Shown here: piece by piece, positions 33,920-42,710 of the stretch
Layout of the letters: each line of letters starts with the position of its first letter
How positions within the stretch are numbered: the first letter of the stretch is position 1
NCBI GenBank assembly: GCA_040221475.1
Contig: JAVKEJ010000008.1
Location: 1 to 64,000, forward strand
DNA length: 64,000 nucleotides
Direction: 5' to 3'
Source: WLXB01 sp040221475
GTDB lineage: Bacteria; Pseudomonadota; Alphaproteobacteria; Rhodospirillales; Rhodospirillaceae
Notes under the pieces: generated by a model
Seen by the model: the letters and a program-made list of their open reading frames with translations, nothing else
The model's database searches: none
Told to the model about the DNA's origin: nothing
Translations under genes and position numbers: made by a program

Positions 33920-36213
33920 GCCCATTGGAGGCTAACGCTGCGGTTATATCCTCTTCCTCAGGGTGTTGTCCGGCATCTGCCTCATTACCCGCAGATATGT
34001 TTCAAGTTCCTGAGTTAGCGCCTCTTGATTATCCTAATGCTGATCCTGCTGCTTTTGTTATTAGCTCACCGGAACATCCGTTTGTGCTTCACCTCCTCGT
34101 GGAAAATATGACATGCCCAGGGTGTATACAGCACATCGAGCGGGCACTGAACGGACGGCCAGGTGGAGTTAAAGCGCGCTTAAGCCTGTCAACCAAACGC
34201 CTCACTATTTCATGGAAGGACTCTGGGGTCACCGCTCTGGACTTGGTAACGCTGCTCGGCGATCTGGGCTACAGAGTGATGCCCTTTAAGGCCGAAGTTG
34301 TTGAGCAGTTGTCAGACAGTCAGGGGAAGACGCTGCTCAAAGCCATGGGTGTTGCTGGTTTTGCCTGGGCTAATGTTATGTTGTTGTCCGTATCCGTATG
34401 GGCTGGCGCGGCATCTGATATGGATGCCGCAACACGCGACTTGTTTCATTGGATATCCGCCCTAATCGCTTTGCCGGCTGTTGCCTACGCGGGCCAACCA
34501 TTTTTTGTGTCCGCCTATCAGGCTTTAATCGGGCGCCGATTGAATATGGATGTCCCAATTTCTTTAGCTGTGTTGCTTGCCGTTGTTGTTAGCGTTTGGC
34601 AAACGTCGATCAGTGGCCCCCATGCTTATTTTGATGCAGCTCTGATGCTGTTGTTCTTTCTTCTGGTAGGGCGTTTCCTGGATTATCGTTGCCGCAGCAG
34701 AGCCAGCACAGCAGCTGAAAACCTTGTTGCACTTCAATCGCTGAGTGCTACGGTTATTGACCCTGATGGCAGCACCAAAGCCGTTGCCTCCGATGCGCTT
34801 CAACCGGGAATGGTTGTCAGAGTTCTGCCCGGCGATCGCATACCTGCAGATGGTATCATCAAGTTTGGTCATTCAGATATAGACAAGAGCATTCTAACGG
34901 GAGAAAGCGCTGCTGAGTCAGCGCAGCCTGGGGATGTAATATTCGCTGGTAGTCTGGTGCTCACAGGGCTGCTCGAAATCCGAGTAGAAAAATCACATAC
35001 AGATACTTTTCTAAGTCATGTAGTTGATTTGATGGAAAGTGCAGAACAGAACCGCTCCAAGTACGTGCGTTTGGCAGACAGGCTTACGGATTATTATGCC
35101 CCCGCTGTACACATTGCGGCCACATTAACTTTTTTCGGGTGGTGGATCTCCGGTGGTCCTTGGGATGGAGCGGTTATGAAAGCAATCGCTGTCTTGATTA
35201 TTACCTGTCCATGCGCCCTAGGTCTCGCGGTTCCAGCGGTCCAAATCGTCGCGTCTGGGCGTTTGCTCAAAGCAGGTGCATTGCTAAAGAGCGGAGATGC
35301 GCTCGAACGCCTAAGTTCGGTCGACACCTTAGTCTTCGATAAAACGGGAACCCTCACTATGGGTGCTCCAAAAATTATGAAGACGCAAGATATTGATAGG
35401 CATGATCTCGCGTTGGCAGCCTCCCTTGCGGCGACCAGCCGCCATCCGCTTGCGAAAGCATTGATGGAATACGCTGGAGTCGTTTCTCCGGCTAAAAATG
35501 TGCAGGAGTCACCGGGGCGGGGGCTCGTCATGCAGACCGACGATGGAGAAGTTCGCTTAGGTAGCCGCCTTTGGTGCGGTGTACCTCAGACTATTGCACC
35601 GTCGGATGAGGCGGTTGCGGTGTCTGAATTATGGTTACTAAAACCAAATGGTGAACAAGTTCCATTCTATTTCCAAGACCGTATTCGCAAAGACGCTGAT
35701 GCAGTCGTCGAATGGGCAAAGTCCCAAGGTTACGGTGTTATTCTCCTCTCTGGTGACCGCTCAGAGGCAGTCCGGAGTGCAGCCGAGACTATTGGCATTG
35801 ACGATTGGTATGCTGGTCAGTCTCCAGAAGATAAGATCAGGTTTGTGCGTGATCTGCAGGCGCAAGGCCATAAGGTCGCTATGGTCGGTGATGGCCTCAA
35901 TGACGCTCCAGCGCTAGCGGCCGCAGATGTCTCACTTTCTCCGTCAACAGCTACTGATATTAGCCAGAATGCTGCAGATATAGTTTACTTTGGTGGCAAG
36001 CTTTCAACGGTACTAGAAATTATTAGTGCGGCGAGAGTTGCAAATCGCCGCGTGCGGGAGAATTTTTCCTTGGCACTCGTCTATAATGTGATTGCTCTGC
36101 CGCTTGCGGTTGCAGGTTTGGTCACACCTCTTATTGCTGCTGTAGCTATGTCTGGCTCGTCTCTTGTGGTGACAGCAAACGCTCTGCGTGGTTTTTCCCG
36201 GAAAGAAATATAA
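33916..36213 (+). CDS. ccoI: Copper-exporting P1B-type ATPase for cbb3 assembly
   Basis: A 765-residue heavy-metal P-type ATPase. It has a Cys-rich N-terminus (SSSGCCPAS) and a heavy-metal-associated domain with MTCPGC (about 60-130). The membrane copper site is CPCALG, the phosphorylation motif DKTGTLT, and the hinge motif MVGDGLNDAPAL, with about 8 spans in all. FixI/CcoI proteins move copper into the periplasm for the CuB site and not for detoxification. Translation is coupled to ccoH (ATGA) and ccoS (TAATG). Confidence 0.95.
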   Translation: MSPLEANAAVISSSSGCCPASASLPADMFQVPELAPLDYPNADPAAFVISSPEHPFVLHLLVENMTCPGCIQHIERALNGRPGGVKARLSLSTKRLTISWKDSGVTALDLVTLLGDLGYRVMPFKAEVVEQLSDSQGKTLLKAMGVAGFAWANVMLLSVSVWAGAASDMDAATRDLFHWISALIALPAVAYAGQPFFVSAYQALIGRRLNMDVPISLAVLLAVVVSVWQTSISGPHAYFDAALMLLFFLLVGRFLDYRCRSRASTAAENLVALQSLSATVIDPDGSTKAVASDALQPGMVVRVLPGDRIPADGIIKFGHSDIDKSILTGESAAESAQPGDVIFAGSLVLTGLLEIRVEKSHTDTFLSHVVDLMESAEQNRSKYVRLADRLTDYYAPAVHIAATLTFFGWWISGGPWDGAVMKAIAVLIITCPCALGLAVPAVQIVASGRLLKAGALLKSGDALERLSSVDTLVFDKTGTLTMGAPKIMKTQDIDRHDLALAASLAATSRHPLAKALMEYAGVVSPAKNVQESPGRGLVMQTDDGEVRLGSRLWCGVPQTIAPSDEAVAVSELWLLKPNGEQVPFYFQDRIRKDADAVVEWAKSQGYGVILLSGDRSEAVRSAAETIGIDDWYAGQSPEDKIRFVRDLQAQGHKVAMVGDGLNDAPALAAADVSLSPSTATDISQNAADIVYFGGKLSTVLEIISAARVANRRVRENFSLALVYNVIALPLAVAGLVTPLIAAVAMSGSSLVVTANALRGFSRKEI

Positions 36214-36416
36214 TGAATGCGTTGGTTTACCTAATTCCGGCGGCACTTTTACTTGGGGGGCTAGGATTAGCAGCGTTTTTGTGGACGCTTAAGTCGGGGC
36301 AATACTCAGACCTAGACGGTGCGGCATATCGTATCTTATTCGAGGAGGATCCTCCGCCCCAGCCAGATCGTATTGTTACTGAAAAATCTTGCGAGTTTGA
36401 TAACTCTGACTCCTAG
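36213..36416 (+). CDS. ccoS: cbb3 oxidase assembly protein CcoS
   Basis: A 67-residue single-span protein (LVYLIPAALLLGGLGLAAFL) followed by the CcoS signature WTLKSGQYSDLDGAAYRIL and an acidic tail. CcoS is needed for cofactor insertion into the oxidase. It is the last gene of the eight-gene operon and starts on the last base of the ccoI stop codon. Confidence 0.93.
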   Translation: MNALVYLIPAALLLGGLGLAAFLWTLKSGQYSDLDGAAYRILFEEDPPPQPDRIVTEKSCEFDNSDS

Positions 36417-36431
36417 CGTAAGATTATCAGT

Positions 36432-36445
36432 GGAAGTTCGCTTCC
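36432..36445. terminator. Weak UUCG hairpin between convergent ccoS and pfk
   Basis: GGAAG-TTCG-CTTCC forms a five-pair stem with a stable UUCG-type loop in the 67-bp gap between convergent genes. The T-run is poor, so terminator function is only possible. Confidence 0.35.
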
Positions 36446-36483
36446 TTAAAGTGAGGCAGTCAGGCGCGACATGATTTAAGCAG

Positions 36484-37596
36484 CTATCTTGCGCCATTTT
36501 CTCCGAGGCGCGGCGAACCCATATAAACACCCAACCCTTTTGCGACTGAGAGCATTTCACTGCCAGCGTCGACTTTGCGTGGTCCAGTTATTGTCTCTGA
36601 CATGGGTATATCTGTCACTTGACCAGCCCGCCAGGCTGCGAGGCGCGGTGATGTGGCATTCATGAGGGCGTCAACGGCCCGCACACTGAGTGCTGATCCC
36701 AGAAGGCGATCGAACATCGACGGAGAGCCGCCACGTTGTAAATGTCCAAGTACCGTGCAGCGCGTTGAAACGTCTATGAGTTTGCCAAGTTCATCAGCGA
36801 GCACGGTCCCTACGCCCCCGAAAGCTTGGTTAGACCCAAAATAGGGCAGGGTCACGATCTCTCCCCTTGGATTGGGCACACCTTCTGCAATAGCGATCAG
36901 GACATGGGCCCTTTGTTCAGACCGGATGCGACAGACATGTTCGGCAAGTTCGGCAATATCGTACTTCATCTCGGGAATAAGGATCGCGTCTGCCCCCCCG
37001 GCAACACCACCGAATAGGGCAAGGAAGCCAGATTCCCGTCCCATCGTCTCCAATACCATTATGCGCCGATGACTTGCAGCGGTGGATTGAAGCCTATCGA
37101 GCGCGCCGCCGACCACATCAACCGCCGTAAAAAAGCCAACCGCAAAATCCGTTCCAGGCACATCATTGTCGATCGTTTTGGGCACACCCACCCATGGCAC
37201 GCCAGCCGAGGTTAGCAGGCGATTAAAGATTCGCATGCTGCCATCACCACCGATCACGACAAGACCATCTAGTTTAAGCGCCGCGATCGCATCAACGATT
37301 TCTGTTGAACGGTCACAGGTGCTTCCGTCGGGCATCGGGTACGCAAACGGGTCGCCACTGGTCGTAGACCCCAGTATGGTTCCTCCGGCTCTTAGGAGCT
37401 CTCCTGAAAACAAGGCGGGAGACAATGTTTCAGTTTGGGGCGGAGAAGCGAGCAGGCCGTGATGTCCATCATGAATTCCCACAACCTCACAGTCATAGTT
37501 TTCTGTGGCGTGTTGTGTGACACCACGAATGACAGCGTTGAGCCCAGGGCAGTCGCCGCCACTGGTTAAAACGCCGATTCTGCGTTTTAGAGCCAC
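36484..37596 (-). CDS. pfkA: 6-phosphofructokinase, mixed G/K active-site type
   Basis: A 370-residue PfkA-superfamily enzyme phosphorylating fructose 6-phosphate. Motifs are LTSGGDCPGLNAVIRG, IGGDGSMRIF, PKTIDNDVPGTD and LGHLQRGGSPSMFDR. The Gly in GGDGS is the residue of ATP users, while the Lys in PKTIDND is usual in pyrophosphate users. This G/K combination is known from ATP-dependent actinobacterial enzymes, so ATP is the likely donor, but PPi cannot be excluded. The start is a GTG. It is divergent from the AMP-phosphorylase-like operon, and the shared FNR box is centred only 36 bp from its start, so the regulator might repress it. Glycolytic flux for fermentation fits the island. Confidence 0.9.
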   Translation of the reverse strand: MALKRRIGVLTSGGDCPGLNAVIRGVTQHATENYDCEVVGIHDGHHGLLASPPQTETLSPALFSGELLRAGGTILGSTTSGDPFAYPMPDGSTCDRSTEIVDAIAALKLDGLVVIGGDGSMRIFNRLLTSAGVPWVGVPKTIDNDVPGTDFAVGFFTAVDVVGGALDRLQSTAASHRRIMVLETMGRESGFLALFGGVAGGADAILIPEMKYDIAELAEHVCRIRSEQRAHVLIAIAEGVPNPRGEIVTLPYFGSNQAFGGVGTVLADELGKLIDVSTRCTVLGHLQRGGSPSMFDRLLGSALSVRAVDALMNATSPRLAAWRAGQVTDIPMSETITGPRKVDAGSEMLSVAKGLGVYMGSPRLGENGAR

Positions 37597-37625
37597 GACA
37601 AAATGTCTTTTGCAGTCATATGTAT

Positions 37626-37639
37626 TTGATTCCCATCAA
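37626..37639 (+). promoter_or_regulatory. Perfect FNR-type box between pfk and the nucleotide operon
   Basis: TTGAT-TCCC-ATCAA is an exact FNR consensus, centred about 70 bp before the rightward operon start at 37702 and 36 bp before the leftward pfk start. Confidence 0.85.
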
Positions 37640-37701
37640 AGTGCATACAGACGGATATTGGGATACAATACACATCAGATTTAGGAAGGTCACGGCTCAG
37701 T

Positions 37702-39192
37702 ATGCTGAAAGTAAAACGCGTCCCGATAGAAACGTTCGGTGAGAACGTCGTTTTTTTGTCTGACCAGTGCCAGAGTTATCAGCCTGAAGCCTTTAAAGGC
37801 ATGAACAAAGCTTACGTTGGCACGTCAGAGCGCAAAGTCATGGCGGCGGTGAACCTTGTTCACGGTGACCATCTTTTGCGCGGTGATGAAATCGGCCTTT
37901 CCACAAACACCTTCGTTGAGCTTGGTCTTGAAGAAGGAACGGCGGTTGATCTTGTGCCGACCACGCCTCCTGCCAGCATGGATCATGTTCGATCTAAGGT
38001 TTATGGCCGATCTCTTTGTAGAGAAGAGCTGGATGCCATCATTCACGATATTGCTGGTCACCGTTATTCGCGCATGGAAATCACAGCATTTCTCATGGCT
38101 TGTGCCTCATTCATGACAACTCAGGAGGTGCTGGACCTTACGTTGGCTATGGCAGGCGTCGGCAGCCGTATGGATTGGCAGCAAGACATAATTGTTGATA
38201 AGCACTGTATTGGCGGTATCCCGGGCAACCGTACGTCCATGATTGTGGTGCCAATTGTTGCGGCCTATGGCTTGCCCATTCCGAAAACATCATCGCGCGC
38301 GATTACGTCTCCGGCAGGTACTGCTGATACAATGGAGGTTCTTGCAAACGTGGATGTCGGGATTGACCGTCTCATAGAGATGGTTGGTGAGGTTTACGGT
38401 TGCCTCGCATGGGGCGGGCACGTCAATCTTTCCCCAGCGGATGACATTCTCATTTCAGTTGAACGCCCCTTAGCCATTGATACGCCAGAACAGATGGTTG
38501 CATCTATCTTATCTAAAAAAATTGCGGCCGGATCCACACACCTTCTTATCGACATGCCAGTCGGTCCAACTGCAAAAATTCGATCGCGTGGCGAGGCCAT
38601 TCGTTTGCGGAAGCTCTTTGAGTACGTCGCCAAAAAAGCGGGGTTACATCTGGATGTCGTCATCACCGACGGTTCACAGCCTATTGGTCGAGGGATAGGA
38701 CCCTTCTTGGAGGCAAGGGACGTTATGGCTGTCCTGCGATGCGAGGATGGAGCACCAACAGATCTGCGCGAACGCGCAGTTCTGCTTGCAGGTCACATTC
38801 TTGAATTTGACCCGAAACTAAGGGGTGGAGAGGGTTTTGAGCGGGCGCGTAGTTTACTTGATTCGGGTGAGGCATTAGAGGCCATGAAACGCATTATCGC
38901 TTACCAAGGGCCGCCGCCTTCCAAATATGCGTTGGGTAATTTGCATCATGCGGTGACAGCTACAGCGAGCGGGAAGATTGAATCAATTGACTGTTTTCGT
39001 ATTGCGCGGATCGCGCGGTTAGCCGGCGCGCCAGGTTTTAAGGGTGCCGGCCTTGATTTGCATAAAAGGGTCGGGGATCAAGTGGAGCGGGGTGAAGGAC
39101 TGTACACCGTTTACTCTGCGCTTGAGACGGATTTTGTCCACGCTAAAGCTATGGCTGAAGACGATACCGGATACGCCTTGCATCATGTCTGA
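37702..39192 (+). CDS. AMP phosphorylase-like protein (thymidine phosphorylase family, TIGR02645 type)
   Basis: A 496-residue nucleoside/nucleotide phosphorylase. The N-terminal ~85 residues form the extra domain found in archaeal AMP phosphorylases and missing from classical DeoA. The DeoA-like core follows: VYGRSLCREELDAIIHDIA, the phosphate-binding VDKHCIGGIPGNRTS, SRAITSPAGTADTMEVLAN, and GAGLDLHKRVGDQV near the end. Known relatives split AMP (and CMP, UMP) with phosphate into base and ribose 1,5-bisphosphate. It is followed by a PRPP synthase gene with an 8-bp overlap. The operon may recycle nucleotides from RNA breakdown for energy and PRPP. The exact substrate is inferred. Confidence 0.85.
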   Translation: MLKVKRVPIETFGENVVFLSDQCQSYQPEAFKGMNKAYVGTSERKVMAAVNLVHGDHLLRGDEIGLSTNTFVELGLEEGTAVDLVPTTPPASMDHVRSKVYGRSLCREELDAIIHDIAGHRYSRMEITAFLMACASFMTTQEVLDLTLAMAGVGSRMDWQQDIIVDKHCIGGIPGNRTSMIVVPIVAAYGLPIPKTSSRAITSPAGTADTMEVLANVDVGIDRLIEMVGEVYGCLAWGGHVNLSPADDILISVERPLAIDTPEQMVASILSKKIAAGSTHLLIDMPVGPTAKIRSRGEAIRLRKLFEYVAKKAGLHLDVVITDGSQPIGRGIGPFLEARDVMAVLRCEDGAPTDLRERAVLLAGHILEFDPKLRGGEGFERARSLLDSGEALEAMKRIIAYQGPPPSKYALGNLHHAVTATASGKIESIDCFRIARIARLAGAPGFKGAGLDLHKRVGDQVERGEGLYTVYSALETDFVHAKAMAEDDTGYALHHV

Positions 39193-40078
39193 TGGTCCAA
39201 TCCTATTATGTTTTTCTGAAGACCTGCCCGCAGCAAGCAGACTCGCGGTGGCTTTAGACACGACGGTGTCGGAGATCAGCCATCATATGTTTCCTGATGG
39301 TGAGTCCTTGGTGCGCGTGGAGACTTGCCCCTCAACCATCATCCTCTACCGATCTTTGCACCGTCCAAATGGAAAGCTCGTGGATCTTTTTTTGGCTGCG
39401 AGCGCCGCCCGGGATCAGGGTGCTAAAAGGGTTGTTCTGGTTACGCCCTATCTCCCCTATATGCGTCAAGATATTGCTTTTCATCCCGGAGAGGCCGTAA
39501 GCCAAAGTGTTATTGGCGGCATGATTGCAGCACAGGTGGACGCCGTTGTTACAGTCGACCCTCATTTGCACCGGACCCCTAACATTAGCGACGTATTCCC
39601 AGGAATAAAGGCCGTTGCTAGTTCTGCTGCGAGCGCTGTCGGTGCGGCGGTGGATAAATCTTACGATGTTGCCCAGGTGGTAATGATCGGCCCCGATGAA
39701 GAATCAGCACCCTTAATCCGCATCGCTGCACAAGCCGCTGGATGCTCTTGGATGGTTGGCTGTAAGACCCGCCATGGAGACAGAACCGTTGATCTGGCAC
39801 TCCCAGAGTCTCCTAGGCTAACGGGTAAGCGTGCGATCATTTTTGACGATGTTATCAGTTCAGGAACGACAATAATCGCTTGCGCCGAGGCCGCTTTAGA
39901 AAAGGGGGCATCGTCGGTTGTGGCCTATACCACCCATGCTTTGTTTAGTGAGGAAGATGCAGCTGTCATGCGGGCAGCTGGAGTGGATGCAATTGTTTCG
40001 TGCGACGGGATTCCACACCAGACGAATGGCATTGCCCTCGCTCCCTTATTAGCAGAGGCTGTTTTAAAATGTCAGTAA
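39185..40078 (+). CDS. prs: Ribose-phosphate pyrophosphokinase (PRPP synthase) family
   Basis: A 297-residue protein of the PRPP synthase family. It has tandem phosphoribosyltransferase folds, the flexible-loop region VTPYLPYMRQDIAFHPGEAV, the metal/ATP segment TVDPHLHRTPNI and the PRPP-binding loop IIFDDVISSGTT. It is shorter than housekeeping Prs (about 315) and diverged around the ATP site, so it may be a specialised paralogue. The start overlaps the phosphorylase stop. Its product or substrate ribose phosphates tie directly to the upstream phosphorylase. Confidence 0.85.
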   Translation: MSDGPILLCFSEDLPAASRLAVALDTTVSEISHHMFPDGESLVRVETCPSTIILYRSLHRPNGKLVDLFLAASAARDQGAKRVVLVTPYLPYMRQDIAFHPGEAVSQSVIGGMIAAQVDAVVTVDPHLHRTPNISDVFPGIKAVASSAASAVGAAVDKSYDVAQVVMIGPDEESAPLIRIAAQAAGCSWMVGCKTRHGDRTVDLALPESPRLTGKRAIIFDDVISSGTTIIACAEAALEKGASSVVAYTTHALFSEEDAAVMRAAGVDAIVSCDGIPHQTNGIALAPLLAEAVLKCQ

Positions 40079-41676
40079 CTCTTACATTTCATGGTGCGTG
40101 CGGTATTGTTACCGGATCGTGCTTCCGTCTTTCAACAGCCGCCGCAACGATCCTGATCGATTGCGGTCTCTTTCAAGGCACAAAGACGGTGAGAGCGCTT
40201 AATTATGGCCCACTGCAATTTGATCCTAAAACGATTGATGCCGTGCTTCTAACGCACGCGCATATTGATCACTGCGGCCTATCACCGAAGTTGGTGCGTT
40301 CGGGGTACCGGAAAAATATCCACGCAACCGCAGCCACCTGCGATCTGCTCAGTTATGTGTTGCCTGATAGCGGGCACATTCAAGAGATGGAAGTAGAACG
40401 CCTCAATTGGCGCAATAGAAGACGCGGTAAAGACGCGGTTCACCCGATCTATACCCGCAAGGATGCCGAGGCGACGCTCGGTCAGCTCACGCCCGCAGAT
40501 TATGGCGTTTGGTTTGACGTCGCGGACGGGATGCGCGCTCGTTATTGGGACGCGGGGCATATTTTAGGGTCGGCCAGTATCGAGCTATCGGTTGATCTGC
40601 CTGACGAAGACTCACCCTTATCGCTGCTGTTTTCGGGCGACATTGGACCAGGAGGTAAGGTCCTCCATGATGATCCGGACGCTCCAAAAGACATTGATGT
40701 TCTTGTTATGGAGACAACGTACGGCGACCGCGTAAGAGATGACGTATCGGCAGAAGAGCGACGTGGCCGGTTAGGTAAAATCATCGGGGATGGATTGGAA
40801 AAGGGAGGTCTTGTCCTCATTCCGTGTTTCGCGGTTGAAAGGACTCAAGAATTACTTGTCGATCTGGATGCTTTGTTTGATTCGGGGGCATTGCCGACTG
40901 TGCCTTTATATGTGGACTCACCCTTAGCAACGCGAGCCACGGAAGTGTTCGATCAGCATCTCAAAGATTTAACCGATGTTTCGGGTACTCATCCTTTTCG
41001 CAGAGCAAACGTCAAGTTTGTTCGCGATGTAGAAGAAAGTAAGAGCCTTGCGCGCTTGACTGGGGGCGCAATCATTATGGCCGGCAGCGGTATGGCAGAT
41101 GCAGGGCGTATCCGCCATCATCTCAAGAATAATTTACATCGCAGAGATACCACCGTTCTATTGGTGGGCTATCAGGCGCCAGGCACTATGGGGCACCTCC
41201 TTCTTGAGGGCCGCAAGATGGTGCGCATACATGGTGATGAAATCGCGGTCCGCGCCCGCATTGAACTGATTGACGATTATTCTGGCCACGCAGATCGAGA
41301 CAACCTGTTGACGTGGCTTGGAGACAGATTACCCATCCACAATGATCTCTTCCTGGTGCATGGGGAAGAAGAAGCCCGTCTTGGTTTTGCGAGTATAGTC
41401 CGTGCCACCTATGGAGAAGACTTTCCGCTCAGAATGCCTGTCATCGGCGAGACGGTTAGTCTCAGTAAAAACAAAGGGGCTAAGACACTCGCTAAGCGTC
41501 CCCCACTCATAGAACCTGCAGATACAGTGGCCGACTGGCATAATCTTTATGCAGATACGGTTCTCACACTCCGCCATACTTTAGAGAAGGCGCAAAATGA
41601 TAAAGAACGCCGCAAAATTCTTGAAAACCTAAGTTCACAGATCAAAGCAGTGCATAAATCAGGAAAGAATAATTAG
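40069..41676 (+). CDS. Metallo-beta-lactamase / beta-CASP RNA nuclease-like protein
   Basis: A 535-residue protein of the RNA-specific metallo-beta-lactamase group (CPSF73/YSH1-like exonucleases). The N-terminal MBL domain has the zinc motif THAHIDHCG, with further ligands in DAGHILGSASIEL and FSGDIG. The beta-CASP insert includes VDSPLATRATEVFD, and RMBL-type strands end in HGEEEARLGFASIV. The ATG at 40069 overlaps the prs stop by 10 bp, making a phosphorylase-Prs-nuclease operon: RNA decay upstream, nucleotide phosphorolysis downstream. The role in RNA turnover is inference from family and context. Confidence 0.85.
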   Translation: MSVTLTFHGACGIVTGSCFRLSTAAATILIDCGLFQGTKTVRALNYGPLQFDPKTIDAVLLTHAHIDHCGLSPKLVRSGYRKNIHATAATCDLLSYVLPDSGHIQEMEVERLNWRNRRRGKDAVHPIYTRKDAEATLGQLTPADYGVWFDVADGMRARYWDAGHILGSASIELSVDLPDEDSPLSLLFSGDIGPGGKVLHDDPDAPKDIDVLVMETTYGDRVRDDVSAEERRGRLGKIIGDGLEKGGLVLIPCFAVERTQELLVDLDALFDSGALPTVPLYVDSPLATRATEVFDQHLKDLTDVSGTHPFRRANVKFVRDVEESKSLARLTGGAIIMAGSGMADAGRIRHHLKNNLHRRDTTVLLVGYQAPGTMGHLLLEGRKMVRIHGDEIAVRARIELIDDYSGHADRDNLLTWLGDRLPIHNDLFLVHGEEEARLGFASIVRATYGEDFPLRMPVIGETVSLSKNKGAKTLAKRPPLIEPADTVADWHNLYADTVLTLRHTLEKAQNDKERRKILENLSSQIKAVHKSGKNN

Positions 41677-41712
41677 AAGCAAGGTCATCCTAGGAATCTT
41701 AATTAACTTAGC

Positions 41713-41726
41713 TTGATCACGATCAA
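41713..41726 (+). promoter_or_regulatory. Perfect FNR-type box upstream of stress-protein paralogue 2
   Basis: TTGAT-CACG-ATCAA is an exact FNR consensus, centred about 71 bp before the ATG at 41791, almost the same distance as for paralogue 1. Confidence 0.85.
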
Positions 41727-41790
41727 GGATTTGCTACTGCGTAGTGATGATTATCAACGGCAAAGCAGTTTATGGAGCAGGAAGCTAGCC

Positions 41791-42525
41791 ATGGCAGAGC
41801 CTCAACGAGAGCGGGTCACAGAAATTGTAGGTATATTTGACCGCGTAGAGGATTTGGAGAATGCGATCAGTCAGTTGATGCTCCATGGGTTTGACCGAGC
41901 ACAGATCAGCCTGCTTGCTGATAGCACGGCCGTTGACGAAAAAATGGCGCATAGATATCAACGCCTTGAAGGCTTGGCCGATAATCCTGATGCTCCTCGC
42001 GCAGCCTACGTGTCGCGCCAAGCCATGGGGGAGGCGGAAGGGGCCGTTATCAGTGGTTTGCTCTACGTCGGTGCAATCACTGCGACTGGCTTTGTTGTTG
42101 CAAGCGGAGGAACGCTGGCCGCAACAGTTGCCGCCGCCGCTGCAGCTGGCGGATTTGGCAGTCTTATTGGTACAATGCTCGCAATGTTTTTATCTGATCG
42201 TCACGCCGCGTATCTGTCCGATCAGCTAGACCGTGGAGGGCTTCTCCTGTGGGTCGCAATACGCGACGAAAAACAGCATGAAACGGCAGACTCAATCCTT
42301 CGCGAACAAGGGGCTCATGACGTTCGGGCGCATACGCTGCCATCCGCGAGAACCAACGTTAAGACTTTTGGAGAACATGAAGTGGCGTTGCATGTCGAGG
42401 GGCTATATGAGGTGCATGGCCAATTTTACGAAGACCTTGCTGCAGCGTTGAACGCCGTTAATGTAAAACATGATAAAGACGTGACGTTCGATCAAGCAAG
42501 CGTGGTCACTGGCGGGGGGCACTAG
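41791..42525 (+). CDS. Putative stress-response membrane-associated protein, paralogue 2
   Basis: A 244-residue protein of the same length and architecture as the product at 9848-10582: the YflT / general-stress-like start VTEIVGIFDRVEDLENAISQ, a Gly/Ala-rich hydrophobic centre (ATGFVVASGGTLAATVAAAA) and an identical end, VVTGGGH. The ATG at 41791 follows GGAAGCTAGCC. Sequence between the two copies is conserved over the whole length, pointing to a fairly recent duplication that kept its FNR box. A role in membrane or granule protection is only a guess. Confidence 0.72.
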   Translation: MAEPQRERVTEIVGIFDRVEDLENAISQLMLHGFDRAQISLLADSTAVDEKMAHRYQRLEGLADNPDAPRAAYVSRQAMGEAEGAVISGLLYVGAITATGFVVASGGTLAATVAAAAAAGGFGSLIGTMLAMFLSDRHAAYLSDQLDRGGLLLWVAIRDEKQHETADSILREQGAHDVRAHTLPSARTNVKTFGEHEVALHVEGLYEVHGQFYEDLAAALNAVNVKHDKDVTFDQASVVTGGGH

Positions 42526-42710
42526 ACACGTGCTTGCTCTTCCCTATCGCTGACAATTGACGGTTGTGAGGGAACTGTCGGACCTCATCAATCAGAGTAG
42601 GCCATAATTAGCTATGATCTGAACTGCGCTAAAATCGCGCGTCTCATGCTCGACTTTGAAGCGGCTTTAACCGAAAATTGAATTTAGGCTACGGTCAAGG
42701 CCGATTGGCA

